Assembly (NCBI RefSeq): GCF_013409625.1
Contig: NZ_JACCBF010000001.1
Location: 248,001 to 312,000, forward strand
Origin: Nocardioides kongjuensis
GTDB taxonomy: Bacteria > Actinomycetota > Actinomycetes > Propionibacteriales > Nocardioidaceae
Reading direction: 5' to 3'
Length of the DNA: 64,000 nucleotides
Shown here piece after piece: positions 43,720 to 52,186 of this stretch (position 1 is its first letter; each line of letters starts with the position of its first letter). Both the position numbers and the translations under genes were made by a program. The notes under the pieces were generated by a model, which was given only the letters and a program-made list of their open reading frames with translations, ran no database searches and had not been told where the DNA came from.

Positions 43720-44589
43720 GTGACGACCGACGACCCCGCCGCGGAGCCCGCCGCCCAGGTCCCCGACCCGACGGCGACCGACGAGGCAGGGTCCCGGTCC
43801 TCCTCCCAGCGCAAGCACCTGCCGGTGTGGCAGGAGAGCATCCTGCTGCTCGCGGTGGCGCTGGGCCTGGCGATCGTGATCAAGGCGCTGTTCGTCCAGG
43901 CCTTCTACATCCCGTCGGAGTCGATGGAGCCGGGCCTGGTCAAGAACGACCGGATCCTGGTCCAGAAGGTCTCCTACTGGTTCGGGCGTACGCCGCAGCG
44001 CGGCGACGTCGTCGTCTTCCAGGACCCGGGCGAGTGGCTCGGACCCACGGACAGCCAGGGGCCGACCGGTGTCGCGAACCTGCTGTCCAAGGTCGGCCTC
44101 TACCCGACCGGCGGCCACCTCGTGAAGCGCGTCATCGGCACCGAGGGCGACGTCGTCGAGTGCTGTGACGCCCAGGGCCGGATCAAGGTCAACGGCAAGC
44201 CGATCGACGAGTCCGAGTACCTCGCGAAGGACCCCGGGCAGTGCAACGCCGAGATCGACGACTTCATCAGCGAGCGCGAGAGCGGCCTGTCCCAGCCCTG
44301 TGACTGGATCATCGGGCCGATCCCGAAGGGCAAGCTGCTGGTCCTCGGTGACAACCGCGGCCACTCCGCCGACTCCCGGGCACACCTGTGCAGCCCCGGC
44401 GAGGATCCCTGCACGCAGAGCCCCTGGGTCGACACCGACCTCGTGGTCGGCAAGGTGTTCACCCTGATCTGGCCGCGGGACCGCTGGCGCTGGATCAGCC
44501 GCCCGGAGGTCTTCGACAGCGTTCCCGACAGCCCACCGGCCGGCCTGCTGAAGAAGGCGGAGAAGGCCGACACCGTCCCGGGCAACTGA
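43720..44589 (+). CDS. lepB: Signal peptidase I
   Basis: A 289-residue membrane protease that removes Sec signal peptides. A short cytoplasmic Pro/Ser-rich N-terminus is followed by one membrane helix (about 39-61, ILLLAVALGLAIVIKALFV). The catalytic Ser is in YIPSESMEPGL (about Ser68), the catalytic Lys in HLVKRVIGTEGD (about 135), and the box E motif is LVLGDNRGHSADSR. There are Cys-rich inserts (VECCD, SPGEDPC). The GTG start 43720 follows the rplS terminator. It serves the many exported proteins in this window. Confidence 0.95.
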   Translation: MTTDDPAAEPAAQVPDPTATDEAGSRSSSQRKHLPVWQESILLLAVALGLAIVIKALFVQAFYIPSESMEPGLVKNDRILVQKVSYWFGRTPQRGDVVVFQDPGEWLGPTDSQGPTGVANLLSKVGLYPTGGHLVKRVIGTEGDVVECCDAQGRIKVNGKPIDESEYLAKDPGQCNAEIDDFISERESGLSQPCDWIIGPIPKGKLLVLGDNRGHSADSRAHLCSPGEDPCTQSPWVDTDLVVGKVFTLIWPRDRWRWISRPEVFDSVPDSPPAGLLKKAEKADTVPGN

Positions 44590-44611
44590 CCTCGGAGGGA
44601 GAGCACAGGGC

Positions 44612-45286
44612 ATGTCCACGCTGCCCAGGGGAGCGACGGTACGCCGCGACGCCGGCATCTACGGCTACGAGCGCGCCCTGCGCCGACACGGCTTCGAGCC
44701 GGTCGCCGGAGTCGACGAGGCCGGCCGTGGGGCCTGCGCCGGCCCGCTCGTGGCCGGGGCCGCGATCCTGCCCGCCGGCAAGGCCGGCGTCGTGCCCGGC
44801 CTCGCCGACTCCAAGCTGTTGACCGCGGCCGCCCGCGAGCGCTGCTACGACCAGGTCGTGCGCCGCGCTCTCGCCTGGTCGGTCGTGGTGATCCCGCACG
44901 ACGAGTGCGACCGCCTCGGCATGCACGTCGCGAACGTGCAGGCGCTGCGCCAGGCCGTGGCGAAGCTGGACCTGCCGGCGTCCTACGTGCTCACCGACGG
45001 GTTCCCCGTCGACGGCCTCGGTGTTCCCGGCCTCGCGGTGTGGAAGGGCGACCGGGTGGCCGCGTGCGTCGCCGCCGCGTCGGTGCTCGCGAAGGTCACC
45101 CGCGACCGGATCATGCTCGACCTCGACGAGCAGTGGCCGGCGTACGACTTCAAGACGCACAAGGGCTACATCACCGCGACCCACACCGCGGCCCTCGAGG
45201 AGCACGGCCCGTCGCCGATCCACCGGATGCGGTTCGTCAACGTGCGACGCGCGGCGGGACTCGAGCCGCTGCCGGGTGATCCGTAG
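44612..45286 (+). CDS. rnhB: Ribonuclease HII
   Basis: A 224-residue RNase H type 2 that nicks at ribonucleotides in DNA. VAGVDEAGRGACAGPLVAGA carries the catalytic DE. ADSKLL and, later, YVLTDGFPVDG give further acidic residues. HKGYITATHTAALEEHGPSPIHR is the C-terminal signature. It lies 22 bp after lepB, the standard actinobacterial order. Confidence 0.95.
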   Translation: MSTLPRGATVRRDAGIYGYERALRRHGFEPVAGVDEAGRGACAGPLVAGAAILPAGKAGVVPGLADSKLLTAAARERCYDQVVRRALAWSVVVIPHDECDRLGMHVANVQALRQAVAKLDLPASYVLTDGFPVDGLGVPGLAVWKGDRVAACVAAASVLAKVTRDRIMLDLDEQWPAYDFKTHKGYITATHTAALEEHGPSPIHRMRFVNVRRAAGLEPLPGDP

Positions 45287-45308
45287 CAGCGGGGGCTAGG
45301 GTGGGCTC

Positions 45309-45617
45309 GTGAGTGCCGAGGAGCTCGAGAAGTACGAGACCGAGCAGGAGCTGAACCTCTACCGGGAGTACCGCGACGTCGTCGGCATCTTCAAGTACGT
45401 CGTCGAGACGGACCGCCGGTTCTACCTGTGCAACTCGGTCGACGTGAAGGCCCGCTCCGAGGGCGGCGACGTGTTCTTCGAGGTCACCATCGCCGACGCC
45501 TGGGTCTGGGACATGTACCGTCCCGCGCGCTTCGCCAAGAACGTGAAGGTGCTGACGTTCAAGGACGTCAACGTCGAGGAGCTGGCGACCTCCGACCTGG
45601 AGCTGCCGAAGCCGTGA
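45309..45617 (+). CDS. DUF2469 family protein
   Basis: A 102-residue acidic protein beginning SAEELEKYETEQELNLYREYRDVVGIF, the signature of DUF2469, an actinobacteria-wide family that follows rnhB. FYLCNSVDVKAR and WVWDMYRPARFAKNVKVLTFKDVNVEEL are conserved. Function unknown. Last gene of the lepB-rnhB-DUF2469 unit. Confidence 0.92.
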   Translation: MSAEELEKYETEQELNLYREYRDVVGIFKYVVETDRRFYLCNSVDVKARSEGGDVFFEVTIADAWVWDMYRPARFAKNVKVLTFKDVNVEELATSDLELPKP

Positions 45618-45629
45618 TCCCGGGGTGGG

Positions 45630-46901
45630 TCAGCCGCTGAGGTGGAGGCCCGACGGCGGGCGGCGCCACTCGCGGTCCAGGCCGTTGGTGACCTTGAGGT
45701 GCGAGAGCTGGCCGTTCATGTAGAGGTCGTTGACCACGATCGAGCCGCTGGTCACGCCGTTGCCCGAGTTGCCGTTCGCGTAGAGCGTCGAGCTCAGCGC
45801 GTAGATGCTGCCGTAGATGTTGGTCTGGCCGTTGCCCTGGACGTGGACGGGGCTGGTGTTGTGCCGGTCGTAGACGATCGCGAGGTCGCTGAAGCCGAGG
45901 GCTCCTGCCGTCAGGCTCAGCTCGTTGCCGTTGCTGGCGTCGAACTGGCCGCCGGCCTCGCCGGTCGTGGCGCAGAACCGCGGTGCGGTCGGAGTGCCGC
46001 ACACGACGTACAACGTCACGCCCGTGCCGCGGAAGACCGTGTTGTTGCCCATGTCCCACGTGCCGGTCAGGACGTACAGGCCGGGGGAGAGCACGCAGGT
46101 CTCGTTGTTGCCGAAGGACCTGGACCCGTAGACGCCCGGGCCGTCGGTGCACGGATTGGTCCGGGCGGTCCCTGCCGGAGTCGGGAGGACCATGGCGCCG
46201 AGCGGGTCGCCCATCTTGGTGGCGACGTGCTCGGCGGGCGGGTCGTAGTTGCCGGTGGCCGTGTTCTCGACGGTGATCTCGTTGCCGTCGCCGATCGCCT
46301 CGACGATGCCGTTCGGCCCGGTCGAGACGCTGCCGTTGAAGTGCACGCTGCTCGCCGTGACGGTCGCGTCGCCGTTGCCGAGAGTGTGGGTCCCCTCGCC
46401 CAGCACGCACAGCGAGCACTTGAACACCACACCCGGGTCGAGGGTCGACGTCGCGATCGCGCCGATCTTCATCTCGCTGACCCCCATCAGGCCGGCGAGC
46501 GCCGTCTTCACGGTGCGCTGCGGCACCCGCACCCGCACCCTGCTCGGCCGGTCCGGGTCGTCGAAGGAGATGCACTGCGAGGCCGGCGCGTACGTCAGGT
46601 GCCCGGGGTCCTTGCAGCCGCCCCACGCCGCAGCGGGGACGTCGAAGTTCTTCGCGGCGTAGTCCTGCGCTGCCGCGATCGCCACCGCGAGCTGGGCGTC
46701 GCCGTGCGCGTCGTAGAGCACGTTGCCGGCAGCGAGCGCCGATGCGTCCGCCGCGTTCTGCGCCTGGCCACGGACGTCGCGCGCCAGGCCGAGGTCGATG
46801 ACGAGGGAGGCGGTCATCAGCAGCACGACGGCGATCAGGGCGGTCAGGACGGCGACGACGCCGCGCTCGTCGCTCGCGTCGCGGCGGCACGGGCGGGTCA
46901 T
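45630..46901 (-). CDS. TadG-like protein with pilus-type N-terminus
   Basis: About 423 residues. DERGVVAVLTALIAVVLLMT plus SLVIDLGLARDVRGQAQNAADASALAAG is the TadE/TadG-like N-terminal membrane segment with conserved Ala/Asp-rich helix. The rest (about 90-420) is an exported, Gly- and Asn-rich, beta-type domain with several Cys residues (CKDPG, CSLCVLGEG, CVLSPG). ATG 46901 overlaps the previous stop as ATGA. Its C-terminal domain looks like a beta-helix, as in surface adhesins; that is inferred from composition. Confidence 0.8.
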   Translation of the reverse strand: MTRPCRRDASDERGVVAVLTALIAVVLLMTASLVIDLGLARDVRGQAQNAADASALAAGNVLYDAHGDAQLAVAIAAAQDYAAKNFDVPAAAWGGCKDPGHLTYAPASQCISFDDPDRPSRVRVRVPQRTVKTALAGLMGVSEMKIGAIATSTLDPGVVFKCSLCVLGEGTHTLGNGDATVTASSVHFNGSVSTGPNGIVEAIGDGNEITVENTATGNYDPPAEHVATKMGDPLGAMVLPTPAGTARTNPCTDGPGVYGSRSFGNNETCVLSPGLYVLTGTWDMGNNTVFRGTGVTLYVVCGTPTAPRFCATTGEAGGQFDASNGNELSLTAGALGFSDLAIVYDRHNTSPVHVQGNGQTNIYGSIYALSSTLYANGNSGNGVTSGSIVVNDLYMNGQLSHLKVTNGLDREWRRPPSGLHLSG

Positions 46902-47404
46902 GTGCACCATCCCCAGCTCTGCCCGGTCGGCACGGCCTCGGCGGTCCCGGTCCCCGTCGGCTTCGTGGTGTCCTCCTCGATCGACATCCGGAGGCTGGCG
47001 CGGACGTAGCCGCCGTTGGGCATCGGCAGCATTCCGAAGTCACCGCGCGACCGGACCAGGACGCAGACCTGGAGCACGTTTCCCCGGGCCCAGCCGTCGG
47101 GCGCGGAGATCTTCACGTAGGTGTCCGCCGGTGCCCGGTCGACCATCTTCTCGACGGTGCACGAGATGCCGGGCCAGCCGAGCGTCGTGCTGCAGCCGGA
47201 CGAGGTCTTGCCGACCACCGACATGCGAGCCGTCTCCCGGACGCCCTGGTTGGCGTTGAGGGAGTCGTCGAAGTACAGGCCGTACTGGAGGATCCCGAAG
47301 ACGATCAGCACGAGCAGGCCGCCGACGAGGGCGAACTCGACCGCCGCCGCACCGCGCGCAGCGTCGATCGCGCAGGCGCGACGCGCACGTCGTTCCAGAG
47401 CCAT
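46898..47404 (-). CDS. TadE-like protein
   Basis: A 168-residue protein from ATG 47404 (GGGAGG upstream). Its start has a short basic leader, then AARGAAAVEFALVGGLLVLIVFGILQYGLYFDDSL, the TadE membrane helix with the conserved GxAxVEFAL pattern. A Cys-containing exported part follows (SSGCSTTLGWPGISC). TadE proteins are minor pseudopilins of Tad/Flp pili. It is the first gene of a pair with the TadG-like gene. Confidence 0.85.
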   Translation of the reverse strand: MALERRARRACAIDAARGAAAVEFALVGGLLVLIVFGILQYGLYFDDSLNANQGVRETARMSVVGKTSSGCSTTLGWPGISCTVEKMVDRAPADTYVKISAPDGWARGNVLQVCVLVRSRGDFGMLPMPNGGYVRASLRMSIEEDTTKPTGTGTAEAVPTGQSWGWCT

Positions 47405-47762
47405 TCCTGCCTCCCCCTTGCCGGCCCGAGCCGGCCGAACTCCCGATCTGATTGTCGGCACCCGCGTGGCCGCAGCGAAGGTCCCAAGGGGTCGCAATTG
47501 CCCCAGCGCGGGAAGTCGGGCCGACCGACAGGGACCCTCGTGACGTCGGCGAACCATGGACGGGACCTGAACGGGTGGGTCCCGCGAGGACCATCGTCCC
47601 GGGCGGCCGGGACCACGGGGGCCTAGTCAGAACGAACTAGCCCGCCCCCGTCGTCCGAGTGGAATGCCCCGGGATTCGTTCCCCGGCCGTTCTCCTCGCC
47701 ACTACTGTGTGCGCAACGCCGCTCGGGGGCGTCATGGGAGCGAGTCCGGGGGAGGCCGGCCG
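47405..47762. other. Divergent regulatory region between two Tad-like pairs
   Basis: A 358-bp stretch without a gene. It must hold promoters for both directions. The clearest structure is the inverted pair CTAGT (47623-47627) and ACTAG (47636-47640) set in flanking G and C runs, possibly an operator. I see no convincing -35/-10 pair and no small open frame with a ribosome-binding site. Confidence 0.5.
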
Positions 47763-48251
47763 ATGAGGCGTTGTGTGCGAGGAACGGGTGTGCTGCTGCG
47801 CCGTCGAAGGACGAGCGACAGGGGTGCAGCCGCGGTCGAGTTCGCGCTGATCCTCTTCCCGCTCATGCTCATCGTGTTCGGCATCATCAACTACGGCGAC
47901 ATGCTCAGCGTGCGTCAGTCCGTCAGCCAGGCCGCGTCCGAGGGAGCGCGCGCGGCGGCGGTCGAGATCGACGCCGCCCAGCGCAGCAGCGCGGCTGCAT
48001 CGGCCCGGGACGCCGCGCTCAAGGCGCAGGGCCAGACCTGCAACGCCCACTGCCAGGTCGTCGTCGACGACTGCGCCGACGCGACGGGGCTGGCGCGGGG
48101 TGCGCTGCCCTCCGGCACGAGCAACTCCGCCGCCGACCCCGTCGACTGCGTGTGGGTCAAGGTCGAGATCGACTACACCGGACTGATCCCCGGCTTCGGC
48201 CTGGTGCTGCCTGACAAGCTGCGGTACACCGCCGTGGCTCGGGTGAGCTGA
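47763..48251 (+). CDS. TadE-like protein (divergent copy)
   Basis: A 162-residue protein from ATG 47763 with GGGGGAGG upstream. It has a basic leader (RRRRTSDR), then GAAAVEFALILFPLMLIVFGIINYGDML, the TadE helix. The exported part has SVSQAASEGARAAAVEI and three Cys residues (CNAHC, CADAT). It resembles the opposite-strand TadE gene but is not a close copy. One base separates its stop from the next gene's GTG. Confidence 0.85.
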   Translation: MRRCVRGTGVLLRRRRTSDRGAAAVEFALILFPLMLIVFGIINYGDMLSVRQSVSQAASEGARAAAVEIDAAQRSSAAASARDAALKAQGQTCNAHCQVVVDDCADATGLARGALPSGTSNSAADPVDCVWVKVEIDYTGLIPGFGLVLPDKLRYTAVARVS

Positions 48252-48252
48252 G

Positions 48253-50076
48253 GTGCGGCGCCCCCTGCGCGGTGAGCGCGGCGCGACCTCCGTGCTGGTT
48301 GCCGTCCTCATGGCCGGCGTCCTGCTGGTCTCTGCCGCCTTCGCCGTCGACCTCGGGCAGCAGCGTGTCGTCCGCCGTGACGTCCAGGCCGTCGCAGACG
48401 TGGTGGCGCTCGACATGGCCAGGGAGCTGGACGGGCGCACGGCGAACCTCTACAGCGAGTCCGCGATGAACGACGTGATGAGGGCCAGCCTGGCGCGCAA
48501 CCGTACGGCCCTGGGCGGTGAGATCCCTGGCTCGGAGGTCACGTGGGAGTTCCTCGCCACGGGCGTGGGCGGCGCGTGGGTCACCCTCGCGAAGACCTCC
48601 ACGACCGGTGTGCCCACAGCGATCCGCGTGCGGGCGAAGTCCGACACCTCGCTCGCCTTCGGAGGATTCACCGGCCGGGAGCGCGGTGCCGCGACCCGGA
48701 CGGCCATCGCGTCGTCGAGCGAGCCCTCGGTGTGCTTCTCGGTCGGCACCAACCTCCTCGACCTGAACACGGCGGACAACTTCCTGGTCCAGATGCTCAA
48801 CGGCATCCTCGGCATCGACCTGCTCGCGATCTCCACCTCGGTCGTCGGACCGGGCGGGGTCGTGGCGCTGCAGAACGCGCAGATCCCTCTGCTCGGCCTG
48901 TCGGCCGCGCTGGGCGTCGGCACGGTCGAGGGTCTGGTCACCTCGACCCAGCCGATCACCGTCGGCGCATTGCTGAGCGCCTCGGCGGACGTGCTGCGCA
49001 AGGACTCGTCGAACCTCGTGAACCTCAACGCGGCGGCGATCCTCGACGCGTTGTCCCTGAAGGCCACGCTCGCGACGCCGACCCTGGTGGTGGGGGAGAT
49101 CCTCGACCTCGGACCGGACCCGAGCAGCGCACTCCACGCCAAGATCGGTGTGCTCGACCTGCTGAACGCGCTGGTGTACGTGGCGGGCCAGGACGCCCAG
49201 GGCGACCCGCACGCGGTGGGGGCGAGTCTCCCGCTCAACCTCGGCGCGCTGGGCACCCTCGACACCCAGGTCACGATCATCGAGCTCCCCAAGATCACCT
49301 GCGGCAACCCCAACCGGCCAGGTCCCACGCCGGTGACGGCGACCTCGGCCCAGATCAGGCTGACGACCACCCTCAACCTCCCCACCGGAACCGGTCTCCT
49401 CACCGACCTGCTGACCGGGCTCAGCAACACGCTGACCCAGCTGCTCACCCTCGGTGGGCTGTTCGAGTCGACCCAGGAGCGGATCAAGACCGGCTCGCTC
49501 TCCTCCACGCTCAAGCTGACCATCACCACGGCGAAGTCGACCGCGACGTTGAGATCGGCGTCGGGGAACTCGTGCAGCGGTGCCGGAGGGGTCAACTTCG
49601 ACGTCCTGCCGAGCGTGCTCGCCGCCGGCGTCAACCTCGACCTGGCCTACACGGTCGAGCAGCGGAAGAAGCAGCCGCCGCTGTACCTGACGTGGGGGGC
49701 CTGGTCCGACAAGACGAAGGTGAACTCCACCCTCCTGGGTCTGGCGGCCAACGTCGGCGACGTGACCGCGTACCCGGTCACCCTGAACTACGCCGCGCCC
49801 CCGTCCGAGGAGATGCCGCAGCACACGAAGGCGGTGAACCCGCTGAGCCTGCAGTTCGCGGTGACCTCGTCGGACAAGAACTTCATCGGTGGGATCGTCG
49901 GCGACCTGCTGACCCCGGTCATGAACAACCTGGTCACCCCGGTGGTCGGGATCTTGAACGCGGCGCTGCTCCCGGGGCTCACCACGCTGCTGGGCCGCCT
50001 CGGGATCGAGCTGGGCAAGACGACGCTCCGGGCGAGTGGGCGACCCGGCTGCGGCACGCCGAAGCTCGTGGGCTGA
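48253..50076 (+). CDS. TadG-like large exported protein
   Basis: A 607-residue protein. RGERGATSVLVAVLMAGVLLVSAAFAVDLGQQR is the TadG-type N-terminal membrane segment, followed by QAVADVVALDMAREL. The exported part is long, rich in Leu, Thr, Val and Asn (for example LTDLLTGLSNTLTQLLTLGG) and has few Cys. It could form a surface or filament-linked structure. No known catalytic motif was seen. It is coupled to the upstream TadE-like gene. No tadA, tadB, tadC or prepilin peptidase is present in the window. Confidence 0.8.
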   Translation: MRRPLRGERGATSVLVAVLMAGVLLVSAAFAVDLGQQRVVRRDVQAVADVVALDMARELDGRTANLYSESAMNDVMRASLARNRTALGGEIPGSEVTWEFLATGVGGAWVTLAKTSTTGVPTAIRVRAKSDTSLAFGGFTGRERGAATRTAIASSSEPSVCFSVGTNLLDLNTADNFLVQMLNGILGIDLLAISTSVVGPGGVVALQNAQIPLLGLSAALGVGTVEGLVTSTQPITVGALLSASADVLRKDSSNLVNLNAAAILDALSLKATLATPTLVVGEILDLGPDPSSALHAKIGVLDLLNALVYVAGQDAQGDPHAVGASLPLNLGALGTLDTQVTIIELPKITCGNPNRPGPTPVTATSAQIRLTTTLNLPTGTGLLTDLLTGLSNTLTQLLTLGGLFESTQERIKTGSLSSTLKLTITTAKSTATLRSASGNSCSGAGGVNFDVLPSVLAAGVNLDLAYTVEQRKKQPPLYLTWGAWSDKTKVNSTLLGLAANVGDVTAYPVTLNYAAPPSEEMPQHTKAVNPLSLQFAVTSSDKNFIGGIVGDLLTPVMNNLVTPVVGILNAALLPGLTTLLGRLGIELGKTTLRASGRPGCGTPKLVG

Positions 50077-50204
50077 CGCCCCACTGGTCACGTCCGTCAG
50101 GCGTGGTGCCGCTCGTTCTCCACAGCTGCAGGGCCGGGCCAGGTTGTGCACAGGCCGGGCGTTCCTGAGGGCACGGCGTCCGCCGTCGCGGCGACCATCG
50201 GTGC

Positions 50205-50570
50205 ATGACGACAGCACAGGCCCGCCGGGCGATCGGTGCCTACGGCGAGGACGTGGCGGTGCGCCACCTGACCGGGCTCGGCATGGTGCTGCTCGAGCGC
50301 AACTGGCGCTGCGCCGACGGCGAGGTCGACGTGCTGCTGCGCGACGGTGCCACCCTGGTGGTGTGCGAGGTCAAGACCCGCACCTCGCTGGTGGCCGGCA
50401 CCCCGCACGAGGCGATCACCGACGCCAAGCTCGCCCGGCTGCGCCGGCTGGGGGAGCGGTGGGTCCTCGAGCGAGGCATCCGTCCCGACGGGATCCGGGT
50501 CGACCTGGTGGCCGTGATGCGCCCGCGCCGGGGAGCCGCGGTCGTGGAGCACGTGCGGGGGCTGTGCTGA
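50205..50570 (+). CDS. UPF0102 (YraN) family endonuclease-like protein
   Basis: A 121-residue protein with the YraN pattern: AIGAYGEDVAVRHLTGLGMVLLERNWRC, then GEVDVLLRDGATLVVCEVKTR, the PD-(D/E)xK-like core (Asp, Glu, Lys visible). In actinobacteria it precedes comM/dprA. Two DnaA-box-like nonamers lie in the 128 bp upstream. Its stop overlaps the comM ATG (TGATG). Confidence 0.92.
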   Translation: MTTAQARRAIGAYGEDVAVRHLTGLGMVLLERNWRCADGEVDVLLRDGATLVVCEVKTRTSLVAGTPHEAITDAKLARLRRLGERWVLERGIRPDGIRVDLVAVMRPRRGAAVVEHVRGLC

Positions 50571-52186
50571 TGCCCTTCGCGACCGCGCGGTGCGTGGCCC
50601 TCGACGGGGCGGTCGGGCACCTCATCGACGTGCAGACCGACGTCTCGGTCGGGCAGGCGACGACCGTGGTCGTCGGTCGGGCCGACACGTCCCTGCGCGA
50701 GGGCGTCGACCGGGTGCGGATGGCGCTGGTCAACTCCGACCTGCGCTGGCCCGCGACGAAGCGGTGCACCTTCCTGTTCTCCCCGGCCGACCTGCGCAAG
50801 TCCGGCACCCACTTCGACCTGGCGATGGCGGTGAGCCTGCTGGCGGCCGACGCCCAGCTGGACCCGGCCTGGCTCGACGGCGTGGTGTTCATCGGCGAGC
50901 TGACCCTTGCAGGAGGGCTGCGTCCGGCTCTGGGCGTGCTGCCGATGGTCCTGGCCGCCGCGGCGGCCGGGATCCGCCGTGTCTACGTCCCTGAGCCCCA
51001 GGTCGCCGAGGCGACGATGGTGCCCGACATGGAGGTGATCGGCGTCCGCTCGCTCGGGCAGGTCGTCGCCGAGCTCCGGTGCGACGAGCTGCCGCTCGCA
51101 CCACCCGTGGCCGCCTCGACCGGCCTGCGGCTGATCTCCTGGCGGGGTGACGAGCGGCTCGACGAGCTGGACCTGGCCGACCTGCGCGGCATGGCCGAGG
51201 AGAAGTACGCCGTCGAGGTCGCCGCAGCCGGCGGCCACCCGATCCAGCTCTCCGGGCCCAAGGGGTGCGGCAAGACAAGCCTGGCCGAGCGGATCCCGAC
51301 GATCCTGCCGGACCTGACTCCCGAGGAGTCCCTGGAGCTGACCGCTCTGTACTCGCTGGCCGGGGCGCTCGATCCCGGCGGCGGCATGGTGCTGCGGCCG
51401 CCGTTCGCCGCGCCGCACCACGACGCGAGCAAGGTCAGCGTGATCGGTGGCGGTTCGGGACGGGTCCAGCCCGGCGAGCTCAGCCGGGCGCACTGCGGCG
51501 TCCTGTTCCTCGACGAGTTCCCCTTGTTCCGCTCCGACGTCATCGAGGCCCTGCGCCAGCCCCTCGAGAACGGCGACATCACGATCGCCCGCCGCGACGA
51601 GTCCGTGACCCTGCCGGCGGGTGCGCTCCTGGTGCTCGCCAGCAACCCGTGCCCCTGCGGCAACTGGACGAGGTCGTCCCAGACCAACCGCTGCACGTGT
51701 GCCGAGACCGTCCGACGCGCCTACCGGGCGAGGATGTCCGGCCCGATCGTCGACCGCATCGACGTCGTGCGCAACGTCGTCCCGGCCTCTCCCTCCAGTC
51801 ACGACCCGTTCCGTGTGGCCGAGACCTCGGCCGAGGTCCGGATGCGGGTCGGTGCGGCGCGTCAGCGACAGCACGAGCGGTACGCCGGCCGGGGCTGGCG
51901 ACTCAACGGCCACGTGCCGAGTCCACGACTCAAGGACACCTGGCCGCTCCCGCCCGCAGCGCAGCAGGTCATCGACGCCGAGATGCTGGCCGGCCGCCTC
52001 AGCGCTCGCGGCGCCGTCCGCGTCCACCGGCTGGCGCTCACCGTCGCCGACCTCCGGTCGGTGCGCTCCCGCCGCGACGTCACGGCCGGTGTCGACGAGG
52101 TCCGTACCGCCCTGCGGCTCCGGTCCGGCCAGCCGCTGGACCTCGCGATGTTCCGGGCCGAGGCCAGCGAGGAGGGCGTCGCATGA
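50570..52186 (+). CDS. comM: ComM/YifB Mg-chelatase-like AAA+ ATPase
   Basis: A 538-residue AAA+ protein. An N-terminal lon-protease-like domain (ATARCVALDGAVGHLIDVQ, HFDLAMAVSLLAADAQL) is followed by Walker A GPKGCGKTSLAERI (about 226), Walker B GVLFLDEFPLF, SNPCPCGNW (a Cys pair) and the C-terminal helicase lid. ComM is a branch-migration helicase that acts in natural transformation and recombination. It is coupled to yraN and overlaps dprA by 4 nt. Confidence 0.94.
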   Translation: MPFATARCVALDGAVGHLIDVQTDVSVGQATTVVVGRADTSLREGVDRVRMALVNSDLRWPATKRCTFLFSPADLRKSGTHFDLAMAVSLLAADAQLDPAWLDGVVFIGELTLAGGLRPALGVLPMVLAAAAAGIRRVYVPEPQVAEATMVPDMEVIGVRSLGQVVAELRCDELPLAPPVAASTGLRLISWRGDERLDELDLADLRGMAEEKYAVEVAAAGGHPIQLSGPKGCGKTSLAERIPTILPDLTPEESLELTALYSLAGALDPGGGMVLRPPFAAPHHDASKVSVIGGGSGRVQPGELSRAHCGVLFLDEFPLFRSDVIEALRQPLENGDITIARRDESVTLPAGALLVLASNPCPCGNWTRSSQTNRCTCAETVRRAYRARMSGPIVDRIDVVRNVVPASPSSHDPFRVAETSAEVRMRVGAARQRQHERYAGRGWRLNGHVPSPRLKDTWPLPPAAQQVIDAEMLAGRLSARGAVRVHRLALTVADLRSVRSRRDVTAGVDEVRTALRLRSGQPLDLAMFRAEASEEGVA

